The notes under the pieces are model-generated. The model made no database searches. It saw only the letters and a list, made by a program, of their open reading frames with translations, and was not told where the DNA came from. Below, one piece after another: positions 30,976-39,025 of a DNA stretch of 64,000 nt; position 1 is the stretch's first letter; each line of letters begins with the position of its first letter. Made by a program: the position numbers and the translations under genes. Origin of the DNA: Algoriphagus sanaruensis (GTDB taxonomy: Bacteria; Bacteroidota; Bacteroidia; Cytophagales; Cyclobacteriaceae); NCBI RefSeq assembly GCF_001593605.1, contig NZ_CP012836.1, positions 3,352,501-3,416,500 on the forward strand, given 5' to 3'.

Positions 30976-32246
30976 TGTCAGTTGATCGAAGCAAGGCTCC
31001 AGGGTTTTATTTACCGGAGTCTTTTGATCTTACTCCGCCTGTTTCAGGCACGACTGCCACAGGTGTCTCGGTATTTTTCTTTCCTACACCTGGCATCGAG
31101 GCTGTTAAAATTGAGGTGGTGGGTCAAAGCTCCAGACACTTTTTACCCATTGACCAGCAACTTGTCCCGTCCTTTACTTTACAAATGCTTCAGGAAGGGA
31201 CTCGAACGAAGTCGGATGCAGAGATTGCTAATTACTTGGATTTCCATGCCTCAGAGATTAGTAATCATCTCAGCTACACACAGGAAGGCATTCAACTGGT
31301 AAGCACCAAAAAACATCTATCCGAAGTACTCCCCATATTTCTCGATCTTTTCACAGAATGTACATTTCCGGATTCAATTCTTGAAAAAAGAAAGACTCAA
31401 CGAAAGCTTAGCCTTCAATTAGAACGAGAAAAAAACGCCTCAAGAGCAAGTGTCTTATTTAGAAAAGCACTCTTTGGGGATTCCCATCACTATGGTGCAG
31501 TGGTGATTCCTGAACAGGTCGACCTGATCGATTCCACAACCTTGAGACACTATTACAATCAAAACCTTTGGACTAATCTGACAGTCTTTGTGGCAGGAAA
31601 TCTCAACTCTGGAGAATTTAAACAATTGGTTAAAGACTTTTCCAAAATCCCGAATCGAGCTAAATCGATCAAAAGTTATATCCAACCTCCAGCCACTGTT
31701 CATAAAATCCATGAAGAAAGAGCTAACTCCGTTCAGACTAGTATCCGATTAGGATCTTGGAGTGTCTCTAAAACACATGCTGATTTTCAAGCCTTATCCG
31801 TTTTCAACACGATGTTAGGAGGATATTTTGGGTCTAGGTTGATCAAAAATATCCGTGAAGATAAAGGCCATACCTATGGAATCTCTTCCCATTTGGTCGA
31901 AATAGGAGACTTCAATTATTGGGTAATCGGAGCAGATGTGGAAAAGAGTAAAACTTCATTGGTCATCGACGAGATTCATCAAGAAATTCAGCGACTCGTT
32001 AATGAGCCCATTCCTATGGATGAACTAGAAACAGTTCGAAATTACCTCCTAGGACAGCTTCTATCAAGATTTAGCAGTTCATTTGAATTAATTGACCGAT
32101 TCCGAGCTGTCCATGATTCTGGACTTGACTTCGGTTATTACCACGAAAAATTCGACTTTCTGAAAAAATTCACTGCTGAACAATTACAAGAAGTAGGCAA
32201 AAAGTATTTTTCTGAAAATACACCAGTTGAAGTAACTGTTGGGTAA
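30975..32246 (+). CDS. M16-family (pitrilysin-like) protein, catalytically inactive
   Basis: 423 residues with the two-half M16 fold: the C-terminal half carries the conserved substrate-side features (GGYFGSRLIKNIREDKGHTYGISS, and MDELETVRNYLLGQL), as in the non-catalytic subunit of processing peptidases. The zinc motif HxxEH expected near residues 60-75 is absent; the aligned segment is SFTLQMLQEGTRT. No signal peptide is seen, so it is predicted cytoplasmic. An active partner is not in the window. It is coupled to porV by TAATG, which suggests co-expression, although a functional link to T9SS is only inference. Confidence 0.85.
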   Translation: MSVDRSKAPGFYLPESFDLTPPVSGTTATGVSVFFFPTPGIEAVKIEVVGQSSRHFLPIDQQLVPSFTLQMLQEGTRTKSDAEIANYLDFHASEISNHLSYTQEGIQLVSTKKHLSEVLPIFLDLFTECTFPDSILEKRKTQRKLSLQLEREKNASRASVLFRKALFGDSHHYGAVVIPEQVDLIDSTTLRHYYNQNLWTNLTVFVAGNLNSGEFKQLVKDFSKIPNRAKSIKSYIQPPATVHKIHEERANSVQTSIRLGSWSVSKTHADFQALSVFNTMLGGYFGSRLIKNIREDKGHTYGISSHLVEIGDFNYWVIGADVEKSKTSLVIDEIHQEIQRLVNEPIPMDELETVRNYLLGQLLSRFSSSFELIDRFRAVHDSGLDFGYYHEKFDFLKKFTAEQLQEVGKKYFSENTPVEVTVG

Positions 32247-32263
32247 TCTTTCTTTTGCTTGTT

Positions 32264-33214
32264 TCACTTTAAAAGTGAATAAAGCCAGGATATGTCCCAA
32301 TGCTTTTTCCCCCAAAGTTTAAAAAGAGAAAATCGAAGATTTTTTATACCAAGCTGACGACCAAGTTGGATTAGCTCTTTCGCAGGTTCAAAGTTGGCTG
32401 ACCAAAGTGCATGTTTTAATTCATACATGATTCGTTCTTGAAGTGCCAAATTTTCCTCTGGAAGCTGATTTTGGTTTAAGATTTTGGAACAGACCTTCAC
32501 CGTACTCGGTAACATTTTAGACTGATATCGCTTGTATTGCCCAGCTGACATCGAGCTTTGATGGACCCGTTTGACAATTCCGATATGGTCCGAAAAAAGA
32601 ATTGGATACTTTCTGGCCAGCCTAATCTGAATATCAAAGTCTTCATAGTAAAGCGTTTCATCATATCCACCTTCTTTCCTTAAAATTTGAGCATTAAAAA
32701 CCACCGTTGCAGAGCAAATGGTATTTCTACGAATCAATGTTTCGTAGATGTTAGCTAATTCCAATTGCTCAGTTAATTCACCGGAATAATTCCGCTTGTA
32801 AAAGGTCCGAACCTCTCCCCGATCATCTAATAAATGAGCGTCTGAAAAGACAAATGCTGCTTCCGGAAATTTCCTGAGTCGATCCACAGAATGGGAAATA
32901 TGGTCAGGATAAAGCACATCATCTCCTGATAAGTCAACGATGTACATGCCTTCAGTTTGGGCTAATAGTTCGTTGAAAAGTCTGCAGTACGGCTGAGAAT
33001 CCTGATAATAGACTGTTTTAATAGAAAGGTAAACGGATTGCTCTTTGACCCAGTTTTGAATTTTTTGAGGTGTATCATCAGTACTTCCATTATCAACGAC
33101 GATCAATTCCTTATTGTAATAATCTTGAAGTTTGACACTCTCCAAGGCTTCATGAATCCACTCGCTGTGGTTATAAGCAATGCATATAATTGAAACCTTC
33201 CCTGATTCGATCAT
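32264..33214 (-). CDS. Family 2 glycosyltransferase
   Basis: 316 residues, GT-A fold: VSIICIAYNHSEWIHEALESV at the N-terminus, ELIVVDNGSTDDTP, and a metal-binding acidic motif in VDLSGDDVLYPDH (about residues 92-104), then an acidic ETLYYEDFDIQIRLARKY region late in the domain. It should transfer a sugar from a nucleotide donor; the sugar and acceptor cannot be read from sequence. It is the last of three minus-strand genes with an acyltransferase-like gene (one-base gap) and a sugar ketoisomerase-like cupin. Confidence 0.9.
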   Translation of the reverse strand: MIESGKVSIICIAYNHSEWIHEALESVKLQDYYNKELIVVDNGSTDDTPQKIQNWVKEQSVYLSIKTVYYQDSQPYCRLFNELLAQTEGMYIVDLSGDDVLYPDHISHSVDRLRKFPEAAFVFSDAHLLDDRGEVRTFYKRNYSGELTEQLELANIYETLIRRNTICSATVVFNAQILRKEGGYDETLYYEDFDIQIRLARKYPILFSDHIGIVKRVHQSSMSAGQYKRYQSKMLPSTVKVCSKILNQNQLPEENLALQERIMYELKHALWSANFEPAKELIQLGRQLGIKNLRFSLFKLWGKKHWDISWLYSLLK

Positions 33215-33215
33215 C

Positions 33216-34112
33216 CTAAAAAGTCTTTTCCCAAGTTATCTTGTTACTAATATCGTTTGAAAATCGGGATTTAAAGAACATCAAACTATCATTTATATGG
33301 CCTTCCGATTCGGAAGATCCAAAATCCACCGAATCTACTTTTTCGTCCTTGGCCAATTTCAATAATCCTAGCACGAGTAATTCTCCTAAATTTTTGAATT
33401 GACTTTTGGAATCAAAGGCAGACAAAAAGTAATAGACCGTATAGGAAGTCAATTTGACTGCTACTGCATGTGCTAGCGAGACCTCGCCCGAAGTGATTGA
33501 AATTTGAAAATACCGCTCCGGAAATAAGGAAACTTGATCGATCAATCGATTGGCATCCCAGGTCATTGGATATCCCTTTTGAGAGTTCCAAAGTTCAATT
33601 TCCTGAAGAAAACTAAAATTCAAGATCTTGCCATAGTGAAGTTTCAACTGGTTTTCTCCTGCTTTTTTTAACAAGCGATCTGCCTGATCACGAAATACTT
33701 TTTTGATTTCCTTTCTCCCAAAAAGGATTTGATGGGTATGAATCGAGTGAATCTGATATCCATTTTTAAAAAATATATTATTTATCAAATCAGCCTTGCT
33801 TTCGTATGGAAACGGGGCCTGCATGATTTGAACTGATCGAATCCCCCTTGATTTCAAGGCAGTTTCGACATCCTTTATAAATTGATCAAACCCAAAAAAG
33901 CTTTCAATAAAGAACCCTCCAAAAGGGCAAAAAGGCAGAGAGACCGCTTTTTCATTTTGGTCAAAACTGAATGCGATTACCCCTCTTATCTTTCCATTTT
34001 TAATCCAGCGATATTCTTCATGAGGAGATTCATCACCCAAGGAATATCCTTGAAGGAAATAATCTCTTTTAGTGTTTAAGGCCGGAACAATTTGCAATTC
34101 CAATTCACTCAC
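33216..34112 (-). CDS. GNAT/FemAB-like acyltransferase
   Basis: About 298 residues from a GTG at 34112. The open frame extends to 34214, but that would overlap the upstream gene by 110 bases; the GTG gives an eight-base overlap and an N-terminus (SELELQIVPALN) that looks like a protein start. An ATG at 34142 is a second candidate. The C-terminal half (LGELLVLGLLKLAKDEKV, VDFGSSE, FFKSRF) fits the BioF2-like/GNAT acetyltransferase domain seen in polysaccharide and cell-wall modification genes. Its neighbours are a glycosyltransferase and a sugar ketoisomerase-like protein, so an acyltransferase acting on a sugar is plausible, not proven. Confidence 0.7.
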   Translation of the reverse strand: MSELELQIVPALNTKRDYFLQGYSLGDESPHEEYRWIKNGKIRGVIAFSFDQNEKAVSLPFCPFGGFFIESFFGFDQFIKDVETALKSRGIRSVQIMQAPFPYESKADLINNIFFKNGYQIHSIHTHQILFGRKEIKKVFRDQADRLLKKAGENQLKLHYGKILNFSFLQEIELWNSQKGYPMTWDANRLIDQVSLFPERYFQISITSGEVSLAHAVAVKLTSYTVYYFLSAFDSKSQFKNLGELLVLGLLKLAKDEKVDSVDFGSSESEGHINDSLMFFKSRFSNDISNKITWEKTF

Positions 34113-34554
34113 GATACAATCGTTGAAGTTTTTTAAAGTCATCCCATAAGCGGATGTAATCTGATTCATCAAATGAACGATCTGAAAGTCCGAGTAGAAC
34201 TCCACCTCCTCCAAAGCTCACCTTAACCCAATTAAGGGGCGGAACTAATAATCCCTTACCCGGATGATCAAGGGTAAATTCATTCGAACTCCCATCGATC
34301 CCTTCCACAGTTATTTTCAATTGCCCAGAAAGACAAACCAAAACTTGAACTTCCTCCCGGTGAGCATGTTGACCTCGGAATTCCCCTAAACTTACCTGAG
34401 TAATCCAAAAGCAACGCTGAATTCCATTTGGAAACAAATCTTTGTCATCCCAATAATGCAGCATCCCTTCTTTGCTTACGACTCCCTCTATGGATACAAG
34501 CGAAGCCGGTTGGAATAGCGAAAAATTATTGGGAGATGTTAATACCTTCATCAA
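34105..34554 (-). CDS. WxcM/FdtA-like sugar 3,4-ketoisomerase cupin
   Basis: 149 residues, a single cupin. It shows the FdtA/QdtA pattern: RGQHAHREEVQVLVCLSGQLK (the GxHAH motif), LVPPLNWVKVSFGGGGVLLGLSDRSFDESDYIR (compare the family's ASxPYDExDYIR ending). FdtA/QdtA enzymes turn dTDP-4-keto-6-deoxyglucose into a 3-keto isomer on the way to dTDP-3-amino-sugars. The cofactor-making genes (rmlA/rmlB) are not in the window. The N-terminus could be either of two adjacent methionines. It is the first gene of the glycan module. Confidence 0.82.
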   Translation of the reverse strand: MMKVLTSPNNFSLFQPASLVSIEGVVSKEGMLHYWDDKDLFPNGIQRCFWITQVSLGEFRGQHAHREEVQVLVCLSGQLKITVEGIDGSSNEFTLDHPGKGLLVPPLNWVKVSFGGGGVLLGLSDRSFDESDYIRLWDDFKKLQRLYRE

Positions 34555-34622
34555 GGACTAAATTAAATCAATTCGTGTGAACAGGAAATGAGCAAAAAGT
34601 TAATTTTCTAATTTTGCATGAC

Positions 34623-35243
34623 ATGGTAGACCCGACAAATCCAAGTTCCGACTCTTTTTTGACTTTGGCTTCACCCACCTCAGGATTATATAAGGATCGA
34701 GGCAGTAAATTTCTCTACTTTGCTTTTCCCGTTTCTGACGAAGAAGAGATTAAGCTTAAACTAGCCGAACTGCGAAAAACGTATTATGACGCCACCCACC
34801 ATTGCTATGCCTGGATTTTAGGGACGCGAGGAGATCAATTTCGAGCCAATGATGATGGAGAACCTAACCATTCCGCTGGAGATCCAATTCTAGGACAAAT
34901 CCGGTCTTTTGGCCTTTCCCATACCCTTGTCGTTGTAGTTCGGTATTTTGGAGGTACCAAACTGGGGGTGAGTGGACTTATTCAAGCTTATAAAAATTCG
35001 GCTTTTGAAGCTCTTCAGGGAGCAGAAATTATTCGAAAGTGGGAAATGGCCGAATTGAAAATTCGATTCCCTTACCTCTTGATGAATGATGTCATGAAGA
35101 TCATTAAGCAAGACTCCCTAGATATCAAATCTCAAGAATTGGAACTTAATTGCCTTTTTAAACTCGAATTTAGATCTGGTCTTTTGAGTGAAATCAGTGA
35201 AAAATTCAGTTCCCTTGATGGGCTTGAGCTAATTACCTATTAA
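34623..35243 (+). CDS. YigZ/IMPACT family protein
   Basis: 206 residues from the ATG at 34623. The UPF0029/IMPACT domain is clear: DRGSKFLYFAFPV, KTYYDATHHCYAWILG, NDDGEPNHSAGDPILGQIRS, VVVVRYFGGTKLGVSGLIQAYKNSA. A C-terminal alpha/beta domain follows (about 135-206). The yeast relative Yih1 and human IMPACT regulate Gcn2; the bacterial role is not settled. A TAATTTTG box (34609-34616) ends only seven bases before the start, so the transcript may be leaderless. Its 3' end overlaps the convergent exonuclease by 11 bases. Confidence 0.9.
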   Translation: MVDPTNPSSDSFLTLASPTSGLYKDRGSKFLYFAFPVSDEEEIKLKLAELRKTYYDATHHCYAWILGTRGDQFRANDDGEPNHSAGDPILGQIRSFGLSHTLVVVVRYFGGTKLGVSGLIQAYKNSAFEALQGAEIIRKWEMAELKIRFPYLLMNDVMKIIKQDSLDIKSQELELNCLFKLEFRSGLLSEISEKFSSLDGLELITY

Positions 35244-35835
35244 ATAAAGAATCTAGCATCCCCTCCTCTTGCAAGACCTGAAACACCTCCACACAGGCCC
35301 AAGCATCCGTGGCTGCGTAGCGAAGCTGCTTTTCGGTCAATGTTTCTGCCTCCCAATTGGATACTTGCTCTGATTTTGAAATCCGCATTTTCAGAACCAT
35401 CCCACAAAGGTTTCTAACCCCCACATTATGGAAGCCCACTTTTTTAAGCTCATCATTTAAATCGAAAAATGATTGCGGGTAAAAAGAATCAGTAAGTTTT
35501 CGCAAAGCTTTGATATCATCGTGCACTGCTGCGCCTATTTTCAAAAGATTCTCTTTTTCTAATAAGCTTCTCAAAGGATCCGGAAAGCCAATCTTATTCA
35601 ATCGAAATACAAAAGCCTGCTCGCGGGTGGAAAGCTGAAGTAAAGAGACATGATTAAACTGACCTTTTCGAAATGATGGTTTAGTTTCAGTATCAAATCC
35701 AATCATTCCCTGATCTTCCAAAAAATCTACTGCTTCTTCTACCTGATCTGGCTCATCAATCAAATAGATTTTGCCATCAAACTGACCCAAGGGAAGCTCA
35801 TTGAGCTCATCTTTGGTAATACTAAATGGAATCAT
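35233..35835 (-). CDS. 3'-5' exonuclease, RNase D-like (DEDDy)
   Basis: 200 residues holding only the exonuclease domain. The three motifs are visible: ExoI GFDTETKPS (about residue 45), ExoII AAVHDDIKAL, and ExoIII YAATDAW (with Y as the fifth catalytic residue, DEDDy class). No HRDC domains follow, unlike RNase D of about 370 residues, so it is a short family member, with tRNA or small-RNA trimming possible. It overlaps NhaC by four bases (ATGA) and YigZ's end by 11 bases on the other strand. Confidence 0.88.
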   Translation of the reverse strand: MIPFSITKDELNELPLGQFDGKIYLIDEPDQVEEAVDFLEDQGMIGFDTETKPSFRKGQFNHVSLLQLSTREQAFVFRLNKIGFPDPLRSLLEKENLLKIGAAVHDDIKALRKLTDSFYPQSFFDLNDELKKVGFHNVGVRNLCGMVLKMRISKSEQVSNWEAETLTEKQLRYAATDAWACVEVFQVLQEEGMLDSLFNR

Positions 35836-37289
35836 ACTTCCTCTGCTTCCTCTTCGATATAATTAATCCCGATTTTCAAATATCCATACAAGATGGTCAT
35901 AAACGGGCTGATGATATTAAAAAAACAATAAGGTGCGTAAACTAGAGTGGCAACCCCAAGTACTGAAGCTTGAGTCGCCCCGCAGGTATTCCATGGAACA
36001 AGCACTGAGGTTACTGTTGCCGAGTCCTCTAAAGTTCGGCTAAGATTCTCAGGCTTTAATCCTCGCTTTCGATATACATCCGCATACATTCTTCCCGGCA
36101 CCAAAATAGCCAAATATTGATCTGAGGTGGTGATGTTGAAGAAAATACAAGTGGCTGCCGTCGAAGCGATTAAAGAACCCACCTTATGAACCTTTTGAAT
36201 TACAGCTTCTGCCATGACTCGTAACATCCCACTTTCCTCCATGATCCCTCCAAATGCCATCGCACACAAAATCAACCAAATAGTATCTAGCATGCCTGCC
36301 ATTCCTCCTGTCACCAACAACTCATTTACAACGTCATTTTCAGTAACTACACTAATCTCTCCATAAAGCGCCATCATCACCGATTTGAAATTCAAATACA
36401 AGGAAGATCCCGATTCGGCAGCTACTTCTGAAATAATCTCCGGTTGAAAAATCACAGCAAAAACACCTCCTAACAAGGCCCCGGCAAGTAAGGCTGGAAC
36501 TGCTGGAACTTTTCGAACGATCATAATCAACACCAATCCAGGAACTACAAACAACCATGGAGTGACATTGAATTTGGATTGAATAACCTCTGAAATCACC
36601 TTCACATCATCAACACTGCCCGAAGTAGTATAATTGATCCCAATCACTCCAAACAGAATCAAGGTGATAATCATGGACGGTGTGGTGGTTTTTGCCATAT
36701 ATCGAATATGGGTAAACAAATCAGTACCTGCCATGGCTGGAGCTAGATTGGTCGTATCAGAAAGTGGGGACATTTTGTCTCCAAAATAGGCTCCAGAAAT
36801 AATGGAACCTGCAATGATTCCTTCCTCAAATCCAAGTGCTTTTCCAATTCCTAACAAGGCCACCCCTACCGTAGCCACTGTCGTCCAACTACTTCCCGTT
36901 GCCACAGAAACGACTGCACTGATGAAGCATGCCGCTATCAAAAAGACTTCTGCATTAAGAACTTTTAGACCATAATAGATCATTGAAGGTACGATACCGC
37001 TGAGTAGCCATGTCCCGGCTAGTGCTCCAATCAAAAAAAGTATCAGAATACTCCCCATGGCAGAACTGATACTTTTGACAATTCCATCTTGAAGTGTTTC
37101 CCAGGAGTAACCCAATCTAAAAATGGCCACAAAAGAAGCCACCATCGCGGAGAGAATCAATACGATTTGATTAGATCCAGATAAGCCATCTGTCCCGAAA
37201 ACCTTGATGTTGATGATCAATAAAACAATTAAAAAAATCAGCGGGATGAGTGCATCCCAGACTTTGGGGACCTTCGGAATTCCTTTCAT
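35832..37289 (-). CDS. nhaC: Na+/H+ antiporter NhaC family
   Basis: 485 residues with about 11-12 membrane segments. Family features include SSAMGSILILFLIGALAGTW, SVATGSSWTTVATVGVALLGIG and GSIISGAYFGDKMSPLSDTTNLAPAM, the signature loop of NhaC-type antiporters. It should exchange internal Na+ for external H+ to hold pH and sodium balance. Co-transcription with the exonuclease is likely because they overlap. Other members of the NhaC family move malate/lactate with sodium, so the exact substrate is not certain. Confidence 0.9.
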   Translation of the reverse strand: MKGIPKVPKVWDALIPLIFLIVLLIINIKVFGTDGLSGSNQIVLILSAMVASFVAIFRLGYSWETLQDGIVKSISSAMGSILILFLIGALAGTWLLSGIVPSMIYYGLKVLNAEVFLIAACFISAVVSVATGSSWTTVATVGVALLGIGKALGFEEGIIAGSIISGAYFGDKMSPLSDTTNLAPAMAGTDLFTHIRYMAKTTTPSMIITLILFGVIGINYTTSGSVDDVKVISEVIQSKFNVTPWLFVVPGLVLIMIVRKVPAVPALLAGALLGGVFAVIFQPEIISEVAAESGSSLYLNFKSVMMALYGEISVVTENDVVNELLVTGGMAGMLDTIWLILCAMAFGGIMEESGMLRVMAEAVIQKVHKVGSLIASTAATCIFFNITTSDQYLAILVPGRMYADVYRKRGLKPENLSRTLEDSATVTSVLVPWNTCGATQASVLGVATLVYAPYCFFNIISPFMTILYGYLKIGINYIEEEAEEV

Positions 37290-37338
37290 TCAATAATTTT
37301 TCACCAGTTAGAAGCCTTGAATCTAATAAAAAAACCCT

Positions 37339-38466
37339 TTACAACTCTGACAAAATAGAGGAAAGGTCTTTGCCTACTTCCCAACCAATCGCCACACCCA
37401 TACCTCCCAATCGTACTCCTACCGCTGTTTTGCTACCAATGGGTTCGAGAATTGGAACCTTCTTTTTCCCAAATGCCATGATTCCTGTCCATTCTTTTTC
37501 CCAAACTACCTTTCGGAATGGGAAAATAATTTCATCGGCAATCTGAGTGAGATAAGCACGGATTTTCGGATTGACTTCAAATTCAGTTGTTTTTTCAGTA
37601 GAAAAATCCTGATTTCTACCTCCTCCCAACAGTAGACGACCATCCACCTCCCGGAAATAGACATAGCCTTTGTCATAATGAAAAGTCCCCTTCCAAGGAA
37701 ATTCCATACCTAATTGCTCACTAACCAACACCAAACCCCTCCCCGGCTCGAGTTCTGCCTTGGGCCAGATTTTTTGTGTGAAAGCATTGGTACAAATCGC
37801 AATTTTTCCAGCTTTTAATTCACTCAAGGTCTTTTGAAAACCGGTAGTAACTAGAACTTTTCCCTCATTGGGTTCAACTTCCAAGACTTCAGAACCCGTC
37901 AATAGTTGGATTCCTAGTTGAGAAGCTTTTTGCCAAAGTGAAAGCAGGTAAGCCCCAGGATCCAATTCTCCTTCGAATCGATTTTTCACAATGGCTTTTA
38001 CACCTTCCGAAAAACCCAACATCTCAGGTTGTTTAACTAAGGAAAAAACCTTTTTCTCAAAAATGGAAGACAACAATGCATTCATGTGTTCGAGCTGATC
38101 AAGAGCTTCCAATTGATCTTTTTGAATCAACTCAAAACCTCCAGAAGGCACATACCGGAGGGATTTATCCCCAAAGACTTTTCTGATTTGGGTAAGTCCT
38201 CGGTAACGCTTTTCAACTAAAGCGAGCACCTCTGACTGGGTCATATGCCACAAATCATCCAAAATCTCGGTCAGACTCCCAAAACAAGCAAAGCCGGCAT
38301 TTTTGGTTGAAGCTCCAGTTGGAAACAGCCCTCGTTCTAAAATCAATACACCAGCCTTGGGGAATTTTTCTTTAAAATGGATGGCCGTTGAAAACCCCGT
38401 AAATCCTGCTCCTACCACAATCAAATCGTAATTGAAAAAATTCTTCTGTTCCCAATAGCTAAACAT
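37339..38466 (-). CDS. FAD-dependent oxidoreductase (DAO, glycine-oxidase-like)
   Basis: 375 residues with a Rossmann N-terminus YDLIVVGAGFTGFSTAIHF (GxGxxG) and acidic LILERG, then STKNAGFACFGS and a late LLLGGGRNQDF and MGVAIGWEVGKDLS region. This is the DAO superfamily group of membrane-free amine oxidases. Substrate unknown. A second DAO protein lies at 24.1-25.1 kb but differs clearly in sequence. It sits divergent to the Mpo1-like gene across a 75-base gap. Confidence 0.85.
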   Translation of the reverse strand: MFSYWEQKNFFNYDLIVVGAGFTGFSTAIHFKEKFPKAGVLILERGLFPTGASTKNAGFACFGSLTEILDDLWHMTQSEVLALVEKRYRGLTQIRKVFGDKSLRYVPSGGFELIQKDQLEALDQLEHMNALLSSIFEKKVFSLVKQPEMLGFSEGVKAIVKNRFEGELDPGAYLLSLWQKASQLGIQLLTGSEVLEVEPNEGKVLVTTGFQKTLSELKAGKIAICTNAFTQKIWPKAELEPGRGLVLVSEQLGMEFPWKGTFHYDKGYVYFREVDGRLLLGGGRNQDFSTEKTTEFEVNPKIRAYLTQIADEIIFPFRKVVWEKEWTGIMAFGKKKVPILEPIGSKTAVGVRLGGMGVAIGWEVGKDLSSILSEL

Positions 38467-38481
38467 CTTATCTCAGGTATT

Positions 38482-38509
38482 TTGATTTATTGAAGAGTTA
38501 TCTAATTTG
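38482..38509 (+). promoter_or_regulatory. Promoter of the Mpo1-like gene
   Basis: TTG at 38482-38484, 18-base spacer, TAATTTG at 38503-38509, a near match to the Bacteroidota consensus with one base shorter -7 spacing. It falls in the divergent gap and leads to an expected start near 38516. Confidence 0.5.
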
Positions 38510-38541
38510 GTTCGAAACTAGTGGAATTAAACCCAAAAAAC

Positions 38542-39021
38542 ATGAGAAAAATCGATTCATTACTGGAAGAATACGGAGAAAGTCATCAAAATCCGACCAA
38601 TAAACTGATTCATTGGTTTTGCGTCCCTGCTATTTTTTTCAGCATCGTAGGCCTAATTTTCAGCATTCCCTCTGGCTTTATTGCAGAAATGCTTCCTTTT
38701 TTAGAAGGTTTCGCCAATTGGGCAACGATACTCTTGGTGATCGTTTTGATTTATTACCTATCGCTATCTGTTCCCCTTACCCTCGGCATGGCAGTTTTTT
38801 CGGTTATCTGTCTTGCCGTAGCCAATTCTCTTCAAATCATGTTACCTGGTAGACTTTGGTTAATCAGTCTCGCGATTTTTGTAATCGCATGGATTATTCA
38901 ATTCTATGGTCATAAAGTGGAAGGAAAAAAGCCATCCTTCTTCAAGGATGTCCAATTTTTGCTGATTGGCCCAGCATGGCTAATGCACTTTATTTATAAA
39001 AAAGCAGGCATTTCTTACTAA
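38542..39021 (+). CDS. DUF962/Mpo1-like membrane protein
   Basis: 159 residues from the ATG at 38542 (a GTG at 38521 is possible but the family starts near MRKIDSLLEEYG). It has several membrane segments and the conserved histidine motifs of DUF962: SHQNPTNKLIHWFCVP at the N-terminus, FYGHKVEGKKPSFF, and LIGPAWLMHFIY. Yeast Mpo1 is an Fe(II) dioxygenase that degrades 2-hydroxy fatty acids; a similar reaction here is inference. Its terminator lies inside the 3' end of the facing patatin gene. Confidence 0.87.
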   Translation: MRKIDSLLEEYGESHQNPTNKLIHWFCVPAIFFSIVGLIFSIPSGFIAEMLPFLEGFANWATILLVIVLIYYLSLSVPLTLGMAVFSVICLAVANSLQIMLPGRLWLISLAIFVIAWIIQFYGHKVEGKKPSFFKDVQFLLIGPAWLMHFIYKKAGISY

Positions 39022-39025
39022 TCAT

